Assembly (NCBI RefSeq): GCF_024349785.1
Contig: NZ_AP018817.1
Location: forward strand, 1,829,501 to 1,893,500
Origin: Sphingomonas bisphenolicum
Lineage (GTDB): Bacteria; Pseudomonadota; Alphaproteobacteria; Sphingomonadales; Sphingomonadaceae
Direction of reading: 5' to 3'
Length of the DNA: 64,000 bases
The translations under genes were made by a program, and so were the position numbers. Below, one piece after another: positions 61,765 to 64,000 of the stretch (positions are counted from its first letter, which is position 1; each line of letters starts with the position of its first letter). The notes below the pieces were generated by a model. The model saw only the letters and a program-made list of their open reading frames with translations. It did not search any database and was not told the origin of the DNA.

Positions 61765-64000
61765 TCACCATTTGAAATTGAGTGTTGCGCCAAATTCGCG
61801 CGGATTCATCACATTGACCAGGCGGTAACCGGAATCATAGGGGATCGCGCCCGTTGGGCCTAAAGGCTGGGAAGTCGGTGAAATGCCGTTGCCTAGCGAG
61901 ATATTTGTGATCCGCTTCTGGTTGAGCAGATTGCGCGCGAATGCGGTCAGTTCCCATCTACTGTCCGGTCCCCGAACGCCGAGGAAGAGGTTGAGCAGTT
62001 CGCGGCTTCGATAGTCATAATTCACCTGATCCGAATGGAAGCCCGGACGATAGGTGAAGAGGGCGCGGATGAAAGGCGTATAGTCCCCGGTCGGGATTCG
62101 CAGTTCCGTATTCGCGGTCAGGCTGAAATCGGGAACCTCCGCCATCCGGCCGCTAGTGCGGCAGTAGCTGACATTGCCGGTTCCTGTGATTTTCGGCGTA
62201 CCGTTCTGATTGGGCGAGCCCGATCCGTCAAAGTCGTTGCAAGGCACCAGCGCATTGCTGAAGCGGGCACGTGTATATGCGGCGGAAACATTCATGTCCC
62301 ATGTATCGATAAAGCGCGCATCGATAGATGCCTCTATGCCTTTGACTTTGGCATTTGCATTATAGTTGAAGTCGAAACCACCATTGGTGCTGTCGATGGC
62401 GTTGTTGATCGCTGGACCCGTCGCGTCACACTGACCGTTGATTTCGGGGCAATTATATTGGATGGCCGTGAAACGGCTGAGAAACCCGTTGAACTTCTGG
62501 TAAAAGGCCGCGATGGAGTAATTTATCTTGCGGTCCATGACGGAGCCCTTGAGGCCGACTTCGAACGAGTCTGTCTTTTCTGCCCGCGTGCTGATCAGAT
62601 CGTCGCTGATCGCGGCGGGCACCGATACGCCGGTGCTGCCCGCGCGGAAGGAATGGCCATAGGCGAAATAGGCGTTCATCGTGTCGGCAAGCGCATAGTT
62701 CACCGTTACGCCGCCCGTAATGGGTTTGTTCACGCGCTTCTGGAGATTGGCGGGGATGATTTCCGTCGGTCCCACGGTCAGCACATAATCGGCCGGAGCG
62801 CCCGGAAATGGAAAATCGGGAAACGGTCCCAGATCCAGCGTCTGCTGTGTCGTCTGAATGGCCTTGAGGATCGAATAGCGAACGCCACCTTCGATCGTCA
62901 GCGGGCCGGTCTTGTAGCGCAGGTTGGCGTTGAACGACCAGGTCCGGGTATAGACCGGCACCACGACATGAACGCCTACCGGAAAGCGGTTGGGAATGGT
63001 CGTGCCAGGGATTAAACCATTGGGATCGAGCGGAAAGGAGAAACTGTCGTTGCGTTGGTCAACAATAGTGGTTCCGGTCTGCTTGGTGTAGAAGATGCCG
63101 AGGCCGCCTCCCAATCCTTCCTGATTGTTGGTGCTCCAGCGCAATTCGGCCGTGTCCACCTTATAGGGGGTAATGACCTTGGAAGCCTGGATATAGTTGG
63201 GCACGGCATTGCTTGGGTCCAGGTCGCGCTGAATCTTCAACTTGCTGAACTGATGCGCGCCCACGAAGGATAGCGTCGATCCTCCCAGATCATAGTCGAA
63301 GGCCAGATTGACCAGATGGGTCTCGTTCTGGTTGCGAAAAATGCCCTCGCTGACTGCGCCATAATCCGATGGACTAAGATTGGGGCCGGAGACGAAGCTT
63401 GGGTCCTTGAGAGGAAATCCGACGAAGATGGCCGGGCTGTAGACTGGCTCGTTTCCACTGCCGACCACTTGTTGGAACTGGCGATTGTCAGCGGTCAGAT
63501 ATTGATAGGTGAGATAGGCGCTCAAAGCGTCGCTTGGGCGCCAGCCCAATGTGATGCGCGCGCTTTCGGTCCTGCTGCGCGAACGCTCGCCGAGGTTGAC
63601 GTTTGTGACATTGTTCAGGCGATTGCCGTCGACCAAGCCGGCCACGCGGATCGCCAGCGTGTCGGAAAAGGGGAGGGAGACGCCGCCCTGGACGTTGTAG
63701 CCCGCACGATCGGTGGCGGTCGATTGCATGAAACCTTCGATCGTGTCGAAATTCGGGCGGCGGGTGCCAATGGTGATTGAACCAGCGGGCGCCGACAATC
63801 CACGCAACAGGCCCTGCGGACCGCGCAATATCTCGATCTGGGAAATGTCGTATAGCGCGGTATAGGCGGTCTGCGCGTCGGTTGGCACCTCATTATAATA
63901 GACTTGGACGGCAGGAGCAGTGCCCTGATCCGGATCGAAGGTGACGCCGCGCAGGGTTGTAGTGTTGTTGCGACCGGTCGTATTCGTCAACTCCAAACCG
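61765..64000 (-). CDS. TonB-dependent receptor, N-terminus beyond the window
   Basis: At least 743 residues; signal peptide and early plug are outside the window. Visible plug motifs NTTTLRGVTFDPDQGTAP and ISQIEILRGPQGLLRGLSAP, then a long barrel ending FGATLNFKW with a terminal aromatic residue. The GPQGLLRGLSAPAGSI variant differs from the common GTLFGRNA form. The gene points toward the uronate locus but is not part of its operons; it may serve another substrate. No start can be given. Confidence 0.92.
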   Translation of the reverse strand, partial: GLELTNTTGRNNTTTLRGVTFDPDQGTAPAVQVYYNEVPTDAQTAYTALYDISQIEILRGPQGLLRGLSAPAGSITIGTRRPNFDTIEGFMQSTATDRAGYNVQGGVSLPFSDTLAIRVAGLVDGNRLNNVTNVNLGERSRSRTESARITLGWRPSDALSAYLTYQYLTADNRQFQQVVGSGNEPVYSPAIFVGFPLKDPSFVSGPNLSPSDYGAVSEGIFRNQNETHLVNLAFDYDLGGSTLSFVGAHQFSKLKIQRDLDPSNAVPNYIQASKVITPYKVDTAELRWSTNNQEGLGGGLGIFYTKQTGTTIVDQRNDSFSFPLDPNGLIPGTTIPNRFPVGVHVVVPVYTRTWSFNANLRYKTGPLTIEGGVRYSILKAIQTTQQTLDLGPFPDFPFPGAPADYVLTVGPTEIIPANLQKRVNKPITGGVTVNYALADTMNAYFAYGHSFRAGSTGVSVPAAISDDLISTRAEKTDSFEVGLKGSVMDRKINYSIAAFYQKFNGFLSRFTAIQYNCPEINGQCDATGPAINNAIDSTNGGFDFNYNANAKVKGIEASIDARFIDTWDMNVSAAYTRARFSNALVPCNDFDGSGSPNQNGTPKITGTGNVSYCRTSGRMAEVPDFSLTANTELRIPTGDYTPFIRALFTYRPGFHSDQVNYDYRSRELLNLFLGVRGPDSRWELTAFARNLLNQKRITNISLGNGISPTSQPLGPTGAIPYDSGYRLVNVMNPREFGATLNFKW

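Noticed and set aside
61521..61793. Short minus-strand frame near the third receptor
   Set aside because: About 90 residues with no recognisable similarity and overlapping the receptor 3' end; no ribosome binding site stands out.

Overview
The window looks like a chromosomal segment of a sphingomonad (Alphaproteobacteria, Sphingomonadaceae; Sphingobium, Sphingomonas or Novosphingobium type). Grounds: high GC with C/G-ending codons, three large TonB-dependent receptors, a mannonate dehydratase whose metal ligands fall at the same residue numbers (D210, E236, E262) that I recall for the characterised Novosphingobium ManD, an ileS-lspA-DUF3035 operon, and repeated intergenic palindromes of the types common in sphingomonad genomes. 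I see no rRNA or tRNA gene, CRISPR array, prophage or plasmid backbone. The only recognisable mobile element is one IS5-family insertion sequence.

Layout. 1-9.5 kb: small membrane protein and cyclase-family hydrolase, a tyrosine phosphatase coupled to a GH92 mannosidase, a glutamine amidotransferase, a GH27 alpha-galactosidase, an M28 peptidase, a GST and an intracellular PHB depolymerase. 9.8-19.4 kb: YdeI-like and YbaN-like proteins, one AT-richer orphan gene, a PepSY/OmpR/histidine-kinase module, a SIMPL protein, an ABC-F ATPase, a VIT-type transporter, and a glutathione peroxidase overlapping an M20 peptidase. 19.6-30.7 kb: housekeeping genes (TRIC channel, sppA, gpmA, purEK, folA, ribF, ileS, lspA, DUF3035 lipoprotein). 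30.8-31.7 kb: IS5-family element wedged between a transcription-terminator hairpin and a RIME-like repeat. 31.7-41.4 kb: ArsR/SRPBCC pair, dxs, zur, DUF423, a Kef-type antiporter, a NifU-like scaffold, YaiI, an HI0933-type flavoprotein and a LytS/LytTR two-component pair. 41.5-46.8 kb: small unrecognised genes, a stand-alone ModE-type regulator and a TonB receptor.

The most coherent accessory system is at 47.4-61.3 kb. A TonB receptor, a secreted type-B carboxylesterase, a secreted GH2 glycosidase with a malectin-like C-terminus and an ACS-type MFS transporter lie in a row. They are followed by uronate isomerase (uxaC), fructuronate reductase (uxuB), D-mannonate dehydratase (manD) and a FadR-type GntR regulator. 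Read together: an esterified glycan or glycoside bearing uronic acid is taken into the periplasm, de-esterified and cut, the hexuronate is imported and converted through fructuronate and mannonate to 2-keto-3-deoxygluconate. KDG kinase and KDPG aldolase are not in the window. A third TonB receptor runs off the right edge.

Start sites in this locus and elsewhere are often non-ATG (GTG or TTG). The esterase has a strong Shine-Dalgarno sequence in front of an ATC codon, which is either a rare start or a start-codon mutation. I found no clear evidence for an entirely new biological system. The best leads are the specificity of the uronate locus, the compositional patch inside ileS, the phosphatase that reads through into the opposing cyclase gene, and the repeat dyads in front of the uronate receptor.
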